Of a stretch of 64,000 nucleotides of DNA, positions 25,631-34,999 are shown piece by piece. The position numbers and the translations under genes are program-made. The DNA comes from Limosilactobacillus pulli. GTDB lineage: Bacteria; Bacillota; Bacilli; Lactobacillales; Lactobacillaceae. The stretch spans positions 9,569-73,568 of the forward strand of contig NZ_CANCWQ010000009.1 in the NCBI RefSeq assembly GCF_947381555.1, in the 5' to 3' direction. The notes under the pieces are model-generated. The model was not told the DNA's origin. It made no database searches and was given only the letters and a program-made list of their open reading frames with translations. Each line of letters begins with the position of its first letter. The stretch's first letter is position 1.

Positions 25631-26476
25631 ATGAAAGTCAGACGCAGTAATCGCTTGGTTGATATGACGCGCTATTTGATGGAACACCCACGGACATTAG
25701 TTTCATTAAAGTTTTTTGGTGAACGTTACGGCTCGGCCAAGTCATCAATCAGTGAGGATCTAAGCATCATTCGGCGGACGCTGCACACATGGGGCGTTGG
25801 TCGTCTGGAAACTCTGCCTGGTGCCAGTGGCGGAGCCCGTTTGACGCTGCTCTACTCTGAAGAGAATGCTGCGCAGGTCATTGATGATCTGGTTAAGGCA
25901 GTTGATGACGACAGCCGTCTTTTACCAGGTGGTTATGTCTATCTGTCAGATCTTTTGGGTCGACCAGACGTGCTGCGTGAAGTTGGTCGCTTGATTGCAA
26001 CGCAGTACGTTGACGATGACGTTGACGTGGTGATGACGGTTGAAACCAAGGGGATTCCGATTGCACAAAGCGTAGCAATGTATCTGAATAAGCCATTCGT
26101 AATCGTGCGCAACAGCTCACACATTACTGAAGGATCAACGGTCAGCGTCAACTATGTTTCTGGTTCATCACAACGGATCAAGAAAATGGAGCTTTCGCGG
26201 CGGACACTTAAGGAAGGCGCCAATGTAATCGTGGTGGACGACTTTATGAAGGGTGGCGGCACGCTGAACGGCATGAAGTCGCTGATCGAAGAGTTCGGCG
26301 CTCACTTGGTTGGCATGACGGTATTTGCTGAGGGACAATTCAGCGGTCAGCGACTGGTTGACGGCTGCACGTCTTTAATTAAGGTTCAGGCAGTTGATGA
26401 CACGACCAACAAAAAAATCACTGCTCAGCCAGGCAGCTACATGGAAGCCGTATTTGGCAATAAAAAGGAGAAATAA
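25631..26476 (+). CDS. purR: Pur operon repressor PurR
   Basis: A 281-residue Gram-positive PurR: an N-terminal winged helix (RSNRLVDMTRYLMEHP, SAKSSISEDLSIIRRT) fused to a phosphoribosyltransferase-like domain. The PRPP loop is VIVVDDFMKGGGTLNGM. PRPP relieves its repression of purine synthesis genes. The ATG follows AGAGGGAG. It is followed closely by glmU and prs; prs makes the PRPP that PurR senses. Confidence 0.95.
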   Translation: MKVRRSNRLVDMTRYLMEHPRTLVSLKFFGERYGSAKSSISEDLSIIRRTLHTWGVGRLETLPGASGGARLTLLYSEENAAQVIDDLVKAVDDDSRLLPGGYVYLSDLLGRPDVLREVGRLIATQYVDDDVDVVMTVETKGIPIAQSVAMYLNKPFVIVRNSSHITEGSTVSVNYVSGSSQRIKKMELSRRTLKEGANVIVVDDFMKGGGTLNGMKSLIEEFGAHLVGMTVFAEGQFSGQRLVDGCTSLIKVQAVDDTTNKKITAQPGSYMEAVFGNKKEK

Positions 26477-26482
26477 ATCAAT

Positions 26483-27850
26483 ATGACGCAACGCAATGCA
26501 ATTATTCTCGCGGCCGGCAAGGGTACGCGGATGAAGTCCAAGCTTTATAAAGTATTGCACCAGGTATGTGGCAAAACGATGGTTGAACATGTCTTGGGTC
26601 AGCTGGAAAAAGCCAAGATCGACAACATCGTAACGGTAGTTGGCTATGGTGCCGAAACCGTTGAGCAGACGCTGGGCAATCGGACCAAATATGCTTTGCA
26701 AAAACAGCAGCTGGGGACCGGTCATGCCGTTATGCAGACTGAGCAGCTGCTGGGTGATCAAAAGGGTGAAACGCTGATCGTTAGCGGGGATACGCCTTTG
26801 TTTACCGCTGCGACCTTTAACAAGATGTTTGAATACCATGAGCAGCGTCATGCGGCAGTCACCATTTTGACTTCAGTGGCACCGGATCCAACCGGCTATG
26901 GTCGTATTGTTCGTAATGACGTGGGCATCGTTGAGCGGATTGTTGAACAAAAGGATGCCACGCGTGAAGAACAGGAGATTCACGAAATCAATACTGGGGT
27001 CTACTGCTTTGACAATGAAAAACTGTTCCAGGCCCTGAAATTAATCAATAATGACAATGCTCAGGGCGAATATTACCTGACCGATGTCATCGGTATTTTA
27101 AAGAGCCATGGTGAAATCGTCACGGCCTACCGGATGAATGATTTTGATGAATCAATGGGGGTCAATGACCGCGTTGCCTTGGCCCGGGCCAACAAGATCA
27201 TGAGAAAGCGCATCAACACTCAATTGATGCAAGACGGTGTTACCATGGTTGATCCCGACACGACCTATATTGATGCCGACGTCAAGGTGGGACGTGATAC
27301 GGTTATTGAAGGCAACGTCGTAATTAAAGGCAATACGACAATCGGCAGTGACTGTTTTATTGGAGCCCATTCCGTAATTACGGATTCCGTGTTGCATGAT
27401 GACGTTAAGGTTTATGCCTCAACGCTGGAAGAATCCGAAATGCACACCGGTTCCGACATTGGCCCCAATAGTCACCTGCGTCCGCAAGCTGAAATCGGCA
27501 AGGGCGCTCACATCGGAAATTTCTGTGAGATCAAGAAGGCCTACATTGGTGAAAATACCAAGATCGGTCATCTGAGTTACGTTGGCGATGCAACCTTGGG
27601 CAAGAACATCAATATTGGCTGCGGCGTGGTCTTTGTCAACTACGATGGTTCTAAAAAGCATCACACCAACGTTGGTGATCATGCTTTTATCGGCAGCAAT
27701 TCAAACATCGTTGCACCAGTTAATATTGCTGAAGACTCATTTGTTGCGGCTGGATCGACGATTACGGACAGTACTGAGCGTTTCGACATGGCAATCGCAC
27801 GGGCACGTCAGGTCAATAAACCGGATTATGCCAAGAAGCTTCCTTGGTAA
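26483..27850 (+). CDS. glmU: Bifunctional GlcNAc-1-P uridyltransferase / GlcN-1-P acetyltransferase
   Basis: A 455-residue two-domain enzyme making UDP-GlcNAc, the precursor of peptidoglycan. The N-terminal nucleotidyltransferase has ILAAGKGTRMKS, and SGDTPLFT holds the metal-binding Asp. The C-terminal left-handed beta-helix has repeating hexapeptides and the acetyltransferase residues in HIGNFCEIKKAYIGE and FVNYDGSKKHHT. The ATG lies 6 bases after the purR stop, with AAAAAGGAGAAA inside the end of purR. Confidence 0.97.
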   Translation: MTQRNAIILAAGKGTRMKSKLYKVLHQVCGKTMVEHVLGQLEKAKIDNIVTVVGYGAETVEQTLGNRTKYALQKQQLGTGHAVMQTEQLLGDQKGETLIVSGDTPLFTAATFNKMFEYHEQRHAAVTILTSVAPDPTGYGRIVRNDVGIVERIVEQKDATREEQEIHEINTGVYCFDNEKLFQALKLINNDNAQGEYYLTDVIGILKSHGEIVTAYRMNDFDESMGVNDRVALARANKIMRKRINTQLMQDGVTMVDPDTTYIDADVKVGRDTVIEGNVVIKGNTTIGSDCFIGAHSVITDSVLHDDVKVYASTLEESEMHTGSDIGPNSHLRPQAEIGKGAHIGNFCEIKKAYIGENTKIGHLSYVGDATLGKNINIGCGVVFVNYDGSKKHHTNVGDHAFIGSNSNIVAPVNIAEDSFVAAGSTITDSTERFDMAIARARQVNKPDYAKKLPW

Positions 27851-27853
27851 CAG

Positions 27854-27882
27854 TTGCTTTTTGTGCTTTAAATCAATATGAT
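27854..27882 (+). promoter_or_regulatory. Possible promoter of prs
   Basis: TTGCTT, 17 bases, TATGAT, directly after the glmU stop. prs may thus be expressed apart from glmU. Confidence 0.5.
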
Positions 27883-27921
27883 TAGAGTGTTGGAAAAAGT
27901 ATGCAGATTTCGGAGGACCCC

Positions 27922-28905
27922 ATGAAAGAACGTTATGCTGACCCTAAATTAAAAATCTTTGCCCTAAATTCCAATCGTCCCTTGGCAGAAAAGATTGCCG
28001 AAGAAGTTGGCGTGGAACTGGGTAAGCTTTCGGTTGACCGCTTTAGCGATGGCGAGATTCAGATCAACATCGAAGAAAGCGTTCGTGGTGATAATGTCTA
28101 CGTGATTCAGTCAACCTCAGCTCCTGTCAATGACAACCTGATGGAGCTGATGATCATGATCGATGCCTTGCGTCGTGCAAGTGCCAATACGATCAACGTG
28201 GTCTTGCCATACTATGGCTACGCACGGCAAGATCGTAAAGCGCGGAGCCGGGAACCCATCACGGCCAAGCTGGTTGCCAACATGCTGCAGAATTCCGGCG
28301 TAACGCGGATCGTTGCCCTCGATCTGCATGCAGCTCAGATTCAAGGCTTCTTTGATATTCCGGTTGACCATCTGATGGGGGCACCGCTTTTGGCTGACTA
28401 CTTTATCAATGGAGGCGTGGCTGCCAATGCCGTTGTTGTCTCGCCTGACCATGGTGGGGTTACGCGGGCACGGGCCCTGGCTGAGTTTTTGAAGGCGCCA
28501 ATTGCCATTATCGACAAGCGGCGGCCACGGCCAAACGTTGCCAAGATCATGAACATCATTGGTGACGTTAAGGGTAAAAAGTGCATTATGATTGATGACA
28601 TGATCGACACTGCCGGTACGATCTCAAAAGGTGCGCAGGCACTGATGGATGCTGGTGCAGAAGAAGTCTATGCTTCAGCAACTCACGCCGTTTTATCCGG
28701 TCCAGCCATCGAGCGTTTGGATAACTCGCCATTAAAACAGGTCGTCGTTACGGACTCAATCCAGCTGCCGGCTGAAAAGCAGATTGACAAGATCGTGCAG
28801 GTTTCGGTGGCGCCGCTGATTGGATCAGCCATCAAGCGGATCAACGAAAATCGCCCGGTCAGTCCATTGTTCAACAATCGTTTTGAACAAGCCAACGAAG
28901 ATTGA
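27922..28905 (+). CDS. prs: Ribose-phosphate pyrophosphokinase
   Basis: A 327-residue class I PRPP synthetase (ribose 5-phosphate plus ATP gives PRPP and AMP). Motifs are FALNSNRPLAEKIAEEVG, SDGEIQINIEESVRG, YYGYARQDRKARSREPI for ATP, and the PRPP loop MIDDMIDTAGTISKGA. GGAGG at 27911 fixes the start at the second ATG (MKERYADPK); an ATG at 27901 is too early. Confidence 0.97.
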   Translation: MKERYADPKLKIFALNSNRPLAEKIAEEVGVELGKLSVDRFSDGEIQINIEESVRGDNVYVIQSTSAPVNDNLMELMIMIDALRRASANTINVVLPYYGYARQDRKARSREPITAKLVANMLQNSGVTRIVALDLHAAQIQGFFDIPVDHLMGAPLLADYFINGGVAANAVVVSPDHGGVTRARALAEFLKAPIAIIDKRRPRPNVAKIMNIIGDVKGKKCIMIDDMIDTAGTISKGAQALMDAGAEEVYASATHAVLSGPAIERLDNSPLKQVVVTDSIQLPAEKQIDKIVQVSVAPLIGSAIKRINENRPVSPLFNNRFEQANED

Positions 28906-28921
28906 TCAAACTATGCTTCAG

Positions 28922-28946
28922 GAGTCGCTGATGGGCGGCTCTTTTT
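28922..28946 (+). terminator. Terminator of prs
   Basis: A 7-bp stem GAGTCGC/GCGGCTC, a 6-base loop and five T. Confidence 0.8.
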
Positions 28947-29011
28947 GATTTTGAGGCAAAGTGGCAGTCCATGTTATACTGGTTGAGGCAAGACATAAAG
29001 GAGCAAAAAAT

Positions 29012-29737
29012 ATGAAAATCAAAACTTCGATGAAGCGACTCATGCTGGGCATGGCTTCAGTAATGGTCATGTTTGGCCTGGTTGGATGTGGCAGTACGTC
29101 TACTCAGTCCAGCGAGTCGTCTTCTGCGTCGTCACAATCTTCTACCAAGACGACAGCTGCTTCCAAGGCGCGGGATACTGCCAATAATCAGATCATGTCC
29201 GGTCAGTACAAGGAAGCATTGAAAACGCTGCTGGCAGTTAAGAATCCCGATTCACAGACTCGCAGCATGATTAAGGATCTGCAAAAATACTTAGCGGCTC
29301 AAGATGCCTATAACGATCAGGAATATGAGGAGGCTGCCAGTGATCTGGCTTCGGTATCGTCAAGTTCCAAGCCAATGCGCTCTGCGTTTATCAGCATGAA
29401 AAACAAGGTCAAGCAGGCTCAGCAGTCAGCTTCAACCAGCTCTGCCAGTCAGACCAGCATGAGTACTTCGAACAGCACGAGTGCTTCATCGGCTGCCAGT
29501 TCATCCAGTTCAGCGGCTAACTCACAGGCGGCCAGTCAGACTGGTATGGACGTGATTGATGCGTTTGCAGCCAAGATGAGCTTTAACCAATCCAGTTATG
29601 GAATCATTCCAGAGGGTAAGGATGGCGACGTGTACACCTTTGAAGTTCGTCAAAACAATGATGACAATACCGTTGCCCACTTGATTGGCATCTATCAATA
29701 TAATGCCGTAACCGGTGCGGTGGAAAAAATCGGCTAA
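29012..29737 (+). CDS. Lipoprotein of unknown function
   Basis: A 241-residue exported lipoprotein. Residues 1-25 form a signal peptide with charged start MKIKTSMKR and lipobox LVGC (Cys26). A Ser/Thr-rich linker follows, then about 90 residues of helical, TPR-like sequence (GQYKEALKTLLAVKNP; DQEYEEAASDLASV). After a second Ser/Ala/Thr-rich linker (about residues 145-180) comes a C-terminal domain of about 55 residues ending TGAVEKIG. The two low-complexity linkers suggest a protein spanning the wall. AAAGGAGC precedes the ATG. I do not recognise a function. It lies just before nrtR but with no evident functional link. Confidence 0.88.
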   Translation: MKIKTSMKRLMLGMASVMVMFGLVGCGSTSTQSSESSSASSQSSTKTTAASKARDTANNQIMSGQYKEALKTLLAVKNPDSQTRSMIKDLQKYLAAQDAYNDQEYEEAASDLASVSSSSKPMRSAFISMKNKVKQAQQSASTSSASQTSMSTSNSTSASSAASSSSSAANSQAASQTGMDVIDAFAAKMSFNQSSYGIIPEGKDGDVYTFEVRQNNDDNTVAHLIGIYQYNAVTGAVEKIG

Positions 29738-29764
29738 TATTCAACTAAGAAGGTGAGAAATGGA

Positions 29765-30517
29765 ATGAGCGAGGAAATTATTGCCCGTCCGTTGATTACA
29801 ATCACCAACATCATTTGGAGCTTTAATCGGCAGACGCATGAAATGCAGCTGCTTTTGATCAAGCGATCGGAAGCCCCATTTCAAGATGCCTGGGCCTTGC
29901 CGGAAACGCTTTTGCGCAGTACGGAAAGTGCCGATGATGCAGCATTGCGCCTGATCAAAGACAAGATTGGTCTTGAGGTACGTTCAACGGCAACTGAACA
30001 GTTGGCAACATTTACGGCTCCACATCGTTCAGTGGGGGAGCGGGCCTTGGCGTTGGCCTACATGACTTTTTTGCCGGCCATGCCCAAACTAAAGCCTGGT
30101 TATGGTGCGGTAGCTGCAGAATGGTTTGCTTTTGAGAATTTCGGCCATCATTATTTATTAAGTGATGGCAAGCAGCAGTTTGATCTTTCTGATACCTCAC
30201 AGGCCTTGGCGTTTGATCATGATCAAATCGTTACGACGGCCATTCAGCGGATTCGCAATAAGCTGGACTACCAGCCAACGGTTCTGCAGGTGTTAGGACC
30301 AACGTTTACGCTTAAAGAGGCCCGTGAGGTTTATGCGCCGTTTTGGCAGTTGCGAGCTGACCAGATTGATAATTCCAATTTTCGCAAAACGCATCAGCAT
30401 CTTTTTAAAGAAGTCGGGACGGCTACCACGCGCAAGCGCAGCGGTCGGCCTCCTAAGATATATGCATTGGCGAGCTTGCCAAATCCATTGGAAAGGAGTA
30501 AAGTTGACAACAATTAA
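29765..30517 (+). CDS. nrtR: NrtR-type regulator (Nudix plus winged helix)
   Basis: A 250-residue protein with an N-terminal Nudix-like domain (LLIKRSEAPFQDAWALPE; the Nudix box is degenerate at STESADDAALRLIKDKIG) and a C-terminal winged helix (FTLKEAREVYAPFWQL, NFRKTHQHLF, RSGRPPKIYAL). This is the NrtR architecture. NrtR represses NAD genes and releases DNA on binding ADP-ribose. It is followed by pncA and pncB, which fits the role. AAGGTGAG at 29750-29757 selects the ATG at 29765. Confidence 0.88.
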   Translation: MSEEIIARPLITITNIIWSFNRQTHEMQLLLIKRSEAPFQDAWALPETLLRSTESADDAALRLIKDKIGLEVRSTATEQLATFTAPHRSVGERALALAYMTFLPAMPKLKPGYGAVAAEWFAFENFGHHYLLSDGKQQFDLSDTSQALAFDHDQIVTTAIQRIRNKLDYQPTVLQVLGPTFTLKEAREVYAPFWQLRADQIDNSNFRKTHQHLFKEVGTATTRKRSGRPPKIYALASLPNPLERSKVDNN

Positions 30518-30537
30518 AGTCAACTTTACTTTTTTTG
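30497..30537 (+). terminator. Hairpin overlapping the nrtR stop codon
   Basis: A perfect 12-bp inverted repeat, AGTAAAGTTGAC and GTCAACTTTACT, with a 10-base loop that includes the nrtR stop, then a run of seven T. It looks like a terminator. Its AAAGT core units resemble the palindrome 16 bases further on, so a protein may also bind here. Confidence 0.75.
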
Positions 30538-30572
30538 CACTTATTAAAGTAATTTATACTTTTATCCAGTAA
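30504..30572 (+). CDS. Possible 22-residue leader peptide
   Basis: TTG at 30504 lies 5 bases after a perfect AAAGGAG (30492-30498) and opens a frame reading MTTIKVNFTFFALIKVIYTFIQ, in two parts MTTIKVNFTFF and ALIKVIYTFIQ, that ends 17 bases before pncA. It overlaps the end of nrtR, the hairpin and the second palindrome. The composition is simple and it may be chance. Confidence 0.2.
   Translation: MTTIKVNFTFFALIKVIYTFIQ
30546..30562 (+). promoter_or_regulatory. Candidate NrtR operator before pncA
   Basis: Inverted repeat AAAGTA-ATTTA-TACTTT overlaps a TATACT -10-like box, 27 bases upstream of the pncA ATG. Confidence 0.5.
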
Positions 30573-30589
30573 TTCGAGAGGTGAAACAA

Positions 30590-31144
30590 ATGGCAAACGA
30601 GGCACTGCTGATTATTGACTATACCAACGACTTTGTTGCTGATGATGGTGCCCTGACCTGTGGCAAGCCCGCCCAGGCTCTAGACGATCACATTACAGAA
30701 CTGGCCGACTCATTTTTAAAGGCCGGTAAGTGGGTCTATCTGCCAACCGACGTTCATCAGCCAAATGATCCGTATCATCCGGAAAGCAAATTATATCCCC
30801 CGCACAACGTTAGAGGAACCTGGGGTCGCAAGCTTTATGGTCAGCTTGGCAATTGGTATGAAGAGCATAAAGATGATGAGCATGTCATTTTAATGGACAA
30901 GACGCACTATTCATCATTTTGTGGCACGCCCTTGGATCTGCGCTTGCGTGAAAGAAAAATCGACACGCTGCATTTGACCGGAGTCTGCACGGATATTTGC
31001 ATTTTGCATACGGCGATTGCTGCCTATGATCTGAATTACCAGATCGTCGTACATGAAAAAGCCGTAGCAACTTTTGATCCAACTGGTCAAGACTGGGCAA
31101 TGCGGCATTTTAAAAACGTATTGAACGCACGAATTAAAGATTAA
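30590..31144 (+). CDS. pncA: Nicotinamidase (isochorismatase family)
   Basis: A 184-residue cysteine hydrolase converting nicotinamide to nicotinate and ammonia. The catalytic triad is Asp in LLIIDYTNDFV, Lys in LMDKTHYSSF and Cys in GVCTDICIL. Metal ligands are likely in PTDVHQPNDPYHPE. GAGAGGTG sets the ATG at 30590. It lies between nrtR and pncB and supplies PncB with substrate. Confidence 0.93.
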   Translation: MANEALLIIDYTNDFVADDGALTCGKPAQALDDHITELADSFLKAGKWVYLPTDVHQPNDPYHPESKLYPPHNVRGTWGRKLYGQLGNWYEEHKDDEHVILMDKTHYSSFCGTPLDLRLRERKIDTLHLTGVCTDICILHTAIAAYDLNYQIVVHEKAVATFDPTGQDWAMRHFKNVLNARIKD

Positions 31145-31175
31145 GCAAAGTTAGATAAGTTGAGGGAGAGAGAAA

Positions 31176-32621
31176 ATGGCAATGTCTGAAGAATTGTTGA
31201 CGGATCTGTATGAATTTTCGATGGCCAATGGTTACTATGCGACCCTGCCGCATGACCAAGAAGCGGTTTTTGACGTCTTTTACCGCAACGTTCCCGATAA
31301 TGGCAGCTTTGTCATTGCGGCTGGGCTGGCCCAGGTTGTTGAGGCCTTGGAGAATTTTCACTTTACGGATGATGACATCAATTACTTGCGATCATTAAAT
31401 CTGTTTTCGGCTGGCTTTTTAGACTACCTGGCCAATCTGGAGTTTTCCTGCACGGTTCGGGCAATTCCGGAAGGTACGCCGGTATTTCCACGGGAGCCAA
31501 TGCTGACGGTTAAGGGCCCATTGCTGCAGTGTCAATTACTGGAAACGTTTGTATTAAACATCTTGAACCATCAGTCACTGATTGCTACCAAGTCGCGCCG
31601 TATCTGTGCGGCAGCTGAAGGACGTGCGGTGATGGAATTTGGCGCGCGGCGGGCACAGGGACCAGATGCCTCGGTTTTTGGTGCACGGGCTGCTGTCATC
31701 GGTGGGTGTACCAGCACGTCCAACTGTTTGGCAGCCAAGAAATTTGGCCTGGTGGCTGCTGGGACGATGGCACACAGCTGGATTGAAAGCTATCCTGACG
31801 AACTGACGGCTTTTCGGGCATGGGCTCAGATTTACCCCGACAGTGCCTCACTGTTGGTTGATACCTATGACGTCTTAAAGAGCGGGGTGCCAAATGCAAT
31901 TAAGGTCTTTAAGGAATTGCGGGCTGCTGGTCATGAGCCAATTGGGATTCGGATTGATTCCGGTGATTTGACTCAATTGGCAACCAAGGCACGGCAAATG
32001 CTGGATGAAGCTGGATTTGAAAATGCTAAGATCACGGCCTCCAATGCGCTAGATGAAACCGTGATCCAAGCACTGCTCAAAGAAGGGGCACCACTGGATA
32101 ATTTTGGGATTGGTGAAAAGCTGATTACCAGCTCGACTTCACCGGTTTTGAGCGGAGTCTACAAAATGGCGGCCTTAAAGGTAGATGGTCAATGGCAGCC
32201 AAAGATCAAGCTCAGCAACAGTCGTGAAAAGGTAACGCTGCCCGGCGACAAGATGGTCTATCGGCTCTACAAAAAGGATGTCCCCAAGGCTGCCTTTGCC
32301 GATGTGATTGCACTGGCCGATGAAGAGCTGCCAGCCACGCTTTATGCAATCAATGCTGATCCATTGGCAACCAATGATGAGATTGAATTGAGCAACTTTA
32401 TTGCCAAACCATTGCAACAAGAAGTCGTTGGTCAAAATGCACAGCCAATTGAAACCAATGTCATGAAGCTGCAAGCCTCAATGAAGCATCAGCTGGCTGA
32501 GCTGCCAAAAGCAACCCAGCGGCTGATCAATCCAGATATTTGCCAGGTATATCTGACGCCAAAGCTGTTTAAGCTGCAGCAACAGTTGATTAAAGAACAC
32601 CATCAAAGGGCCCAGGGCTAG
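31176..32621 (+). CDS. pncB: Nicotinate phosphoribosyltransferase
   Basis: A 481-residue enzyme joining nicotinate and PRPP to give nicotinate mononucleotide with ATP use, the entry step of NAD salvage. Motifs include LYEFSMANGYY at the N-terminus, EFGARRAQGPDAS around the active site, GTMAHSWIESYPDE and IRIDSGDLTQL. AGGGAGAG precedes the ATG. It ends the NAD salvage unit with a strong terminator. Confidence 0.96.
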   Translation: MAMSEELLTDLYEFSMANGYYATLPHDQEAVFDVFYRNVPDNGSFVIAAGLAQVVEALENFHFTDDDINYLRSLNLFSAGFLDYLANLEFSCTVRAIPEGTPVFPREPMLTVKGPLLQCQLLETFVLNILNHQSLIATKSRRICAAAEGRAVMEFGARRAQGPDASVFGARAAVIGGCTSTSNCLAAKKFGLVAAGTMAHSWIESYPDELTAFRAWAQIYPDSASLLVDTYDVLKSGVPNAIKVFKELRAAGHEPIGIRIDSGDLTQLATKARQMLDEAGFENAKITASNALDETVIQALLKEGAPLDNFGIGEKLITSSTSPVLSGVYKMAALKVDGQWQPKIKLSNSREKVTLPGDKMVYRLYKKDVPKAAFADVIALADEELPATLYAINADPLATNDEIELSNFIAKPLQQEVVGQNAQPIETNVMKLQASMKHQLAELPKATQRLINPDICQVYLTPKLFKLQQQLIKEHHQRAQG

Positions 32622-32628
32622 GCCATAC

Positions 32629-32661
32629 AAAAAAGCGTCGCACCATCTGCGACGCTTTTTT
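32629..32661. terminator. Bidirectional terminator between pncB and the HAD gene
   Basis: A perfect stem AAAAAAGCGTCGCA and TGCGACGCTTTTTT with a 5-base loop. Confidence 0.95.
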
Positions 32662-32669
32662 GTTGATTA

Positions 32670-33497
32670 TTAGGCATTTAAGACATATTTTTCAATAGCT
32701 TCGGCAACCCCATCGTGATTATTGTCATTTTCGGTAACTACATCAGCCATCTGCAAAGTGTGTTCAATTGAGTTGGCCATTGCAACGCCGGTTCCGGCAA
32801 ATTCAATCATGGACTCATCATTTTGCGCGTTGCCAATTGCCATAACGTTGTCGGCATTCAGTCCCAGCTTATCAGTCAAAGCAGCCAAGGCCACGCCTTT
32901 GCTGGTCTGCTTGTTGATCAGTTCCAGGTAGAAGGCCTCGCTGCGAACGACGCGGAAACGATTGCTTAGTTCTTTTGGCATATTGGCCAAAGCAGCGTCG
33001 ATCTTTTCTTTTTCATCGGTCATCATGGCTTTGCCGATCGTAATCGATTCGCGCATGTGATTTAGCTGATCCATGCTGCGGTAGCGCAACGGCATTGATA
33101 CCAGATTGGACTCGTAGACCGTGTATGGATTGATATCCTGATTAGGCGTGTAAATGTAGTTGCTGGTTTCAATGATAGAAGAGACGTTTTGCTTGCGGCA
33201 GTACGCTTCAAAGTCAATATAGTCGTCAAAATCGACCGTGTAGTGAGCCAAAACGGTGCCATCAGTAGCCTGGGCCAGGGCACCATTATAACAGATAACG
33301 TATTCGCTGGCAGAATCAGCCAGGCCCAGTTGGTTAACGTAGGCCTTGACGCCAGTCATCGGACGACCGGTACACAAAACGATCCGAACGTCGCGTTTGG
33401 TAGCCTCATTGATAGCGGCAACGGTTGCCGGGGTGATTTGACGATGGTCGTTGATCAGCGTGCCATCAATATCAATGGCAACAAGTTTGATTGACAT
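32670..33497 (-). CDS. Cof-type HAD-IIB phosphatase
   Basis: A 275-residue HAD hydrolase. The nucleophile motif is VAIDIDGTLIND, motif II is LCTGRP, and motif III/IV are KGVALAAL and MAIGNAQNDESMIEFA. The C2B cap lies between. Members dephosphorylate sugar phosphates, FMN or PLP; the substrate here is unknown. AGGAGG precedes the ATG on the minus strand. It is 17 bases downstream of the HD gene and probably cotranscribed with it. Confidence 0.9.
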   Translation of the reverse strand: MSIKLVAIDIDGTLINDHRQITPATVAAINEATKRDVRIVLCTGRPMTGVKAYVNQLGLADSASEYVICYNGALAQATDGTVLAHYTVDFDDYIDFEAYCRKQNVSSIIETSNYIYTPNQDINPYTVYESNLVSMPLRYRSMDQLNHMRESITIGKAMMTDEKEKIDAALANMPKELSNRFRVVRSEAFYLELINKQTSKGVALAALTDKLGLNADNVMAIGNAQNDESMIEFAGTGVAMANSIEHTLQMADVVTENDNNHDGVAEAIEKYVLNA

Positions 33498-33514
33498 AAA
33501 AAAACCTCCTGAGT

Positions 33515-34867
33515 TTAGTTGGCAATGACTTGGTTGTTTTTGATACAGTGTTGAAATGCTTCGTAGATCGGCTCAAAAATCTCGATGTCGTCTTGTTCAG
33601 TCAGCATCTCGCGCGGGAAAAAGAAGCGCTGATCGCCAGCTTCACGACCTGAGACGCTTGCTACCAGCGTGCTGACCTGTGACAGCTCAACCAGCTCACC
33701 ATTAGGATAGATGAGCTCAATTTGAGTCTGGGGCTTAAAATCTTGTGGGTTATAGGTGTCGTAGGGCAGCTTGTAGCTGGAGTCGACAGCTGTATAGTAG
33801 TCAACATCAAAACCAGCCGTGGCAATCAGCTCACGCAGCCTTGGCAGCATAAAGCGCGTTTTTCGATCATAAACCGCGGATTTAAACGGTCGCCGGTTGA
33901 TAAAACGCTGTGCCAGATCGCTGAGAATGCGATCGCTGGAACTCATCCAATGAATAAAATAAGTAGTCAAAACGCCATCGTCAAGTGTCAGGTAGTCGTT
34001 TAAATCATAGTGGCCATTGAAAAACGGCATCAAGAGCTTAGGCGTGAATTCCGGCTGATACTGACTGGGATGCTGATAAAGCCACTTGGCCCGCATCAGT
34101 AAGTGATCCAAGATAACCTCCATTGAGCGTGAGACTGGATGAAAGTAAACTTGTAGATACATCTGCAGCCGGCTGAGAATGTAGTCCTCGACGGCATGCA
34201 TGCCATTAATTTCAAAAGCAATGCCATCCTTGACTGGCCGCATCATGTGCAAGACGCGATCCAGATCGAACTTGCCATAATTGGTCCCTGTATAATATGA
34301 GTCGCGCTGCAGGTAGTCCATGCGATCGGCATCAACTTGGCTGGAGATCAGCTGCACTACTTGCGGATTTTGATAGGTATGATCGATCACGCTGGCAACC
34401 TTTTGGGGAAAATCCTTGCCAACGCGCTGTAAAATCCGGTTGATGCTGGTTGATTCGCTGGTGATGATGCGTCGGGTGATCTGCTCATGATCAGTGTGAA
34501 AAATATGTTCAAACGTATGTGAGTATGGTCCATGCCCCAGATCATGAAGCAAGGCTGCACATAGGGCAACTGGTCGCTCTTGATCATTCCAGAGACCATC
34601 ATTTGGTGACTGCTGAGGATAGTTGCGCTGAAACAAATTGCAGATGCGCCGCGTAATTTCATAGACGCCCAGACAATGACCAAAGCGGGAATGCTCGGCG
34701 CCATGAAAGGTCATCGAAGAGGTGCCGAGCTGCTTGATTCTGCGTAGCCGTTGAAATTCCGGCGTATCAATCAAGTCGAGAATGATTTGATTGTCAACGA
34801 TAATCGTGCCGTGGATCGGGTCGCGAAAGACTTTTTCCCGCGGCAGCTGTTCATCTTTAAATGTCAT
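33515..34867 (-). CDS. HD-domain phosphohydrolase
   Basis: A 450-residue HD protein related to SAMHD1-like and dGTPase enzymes. The metal site is HSRFGHCLGVYEI, then ALLHDLGHGPYSHTFEH, and later QVDADRMDYLQRDSYYTG. Those motifs occur in the common YwfO-type Firmicute family, which acts on (d)NTPs in tested members. The C-terminal third has no familiar motif. AAAGGA lies upstream of the ATG. It leads a two-gene minus-strand unit with the HAD phosphatase. Confidence 0.9.
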   Translation of the reverse strand: MTFKDEQLPREKVFRDPIHGTIIVDNQIILDLIDTPEFQRLRRIKQLGTSSMTFHGAEHSRFGHCLGVYEITRRICNLFQRNYPQQSPNDGLWNDQERPVALCAALLHDLGHGPYSHTFEHIFHTDHEQITRRIITSESTSINRILQRVGKDFPQKVASVIDHTYQNPQVVQLISSQVDADRMDYLQRDSYYTGTNYGKFDLDRVLHMMRPVKDGIAFEINGMHAVEDYILSRLQMYLQVYFHPVSRSMEVILDHLLMRAKWLYQHPSQYQPEFTPKLLMPFFNGHYDLNDYLTLDDGVLTTYFIHWMSSSDRILSDLAQRFINRRPFKSAVYDRKTRFMLPRLRELIATAGFDVDYYTAVDSSYKLPYDTYNPQDFKPQTQIELIYPNGELVELSQVSTLVASVSGREAGDQRFFFPREMLTEQDDIEIFEPIYEAFQHCIKNNQVIAN

Positions 34868-34999
34868 GACTAATCCTTTCCTTAGAAAAAACAGTTGATT
34901 TAATTATACAAAAATATTATTTAACCCGCATTGGTTGAGAAATTAAAAACAATCCGCGTATAATCAAATTGAAAAAATCGAACAAAGGGGGCCAAGTCT

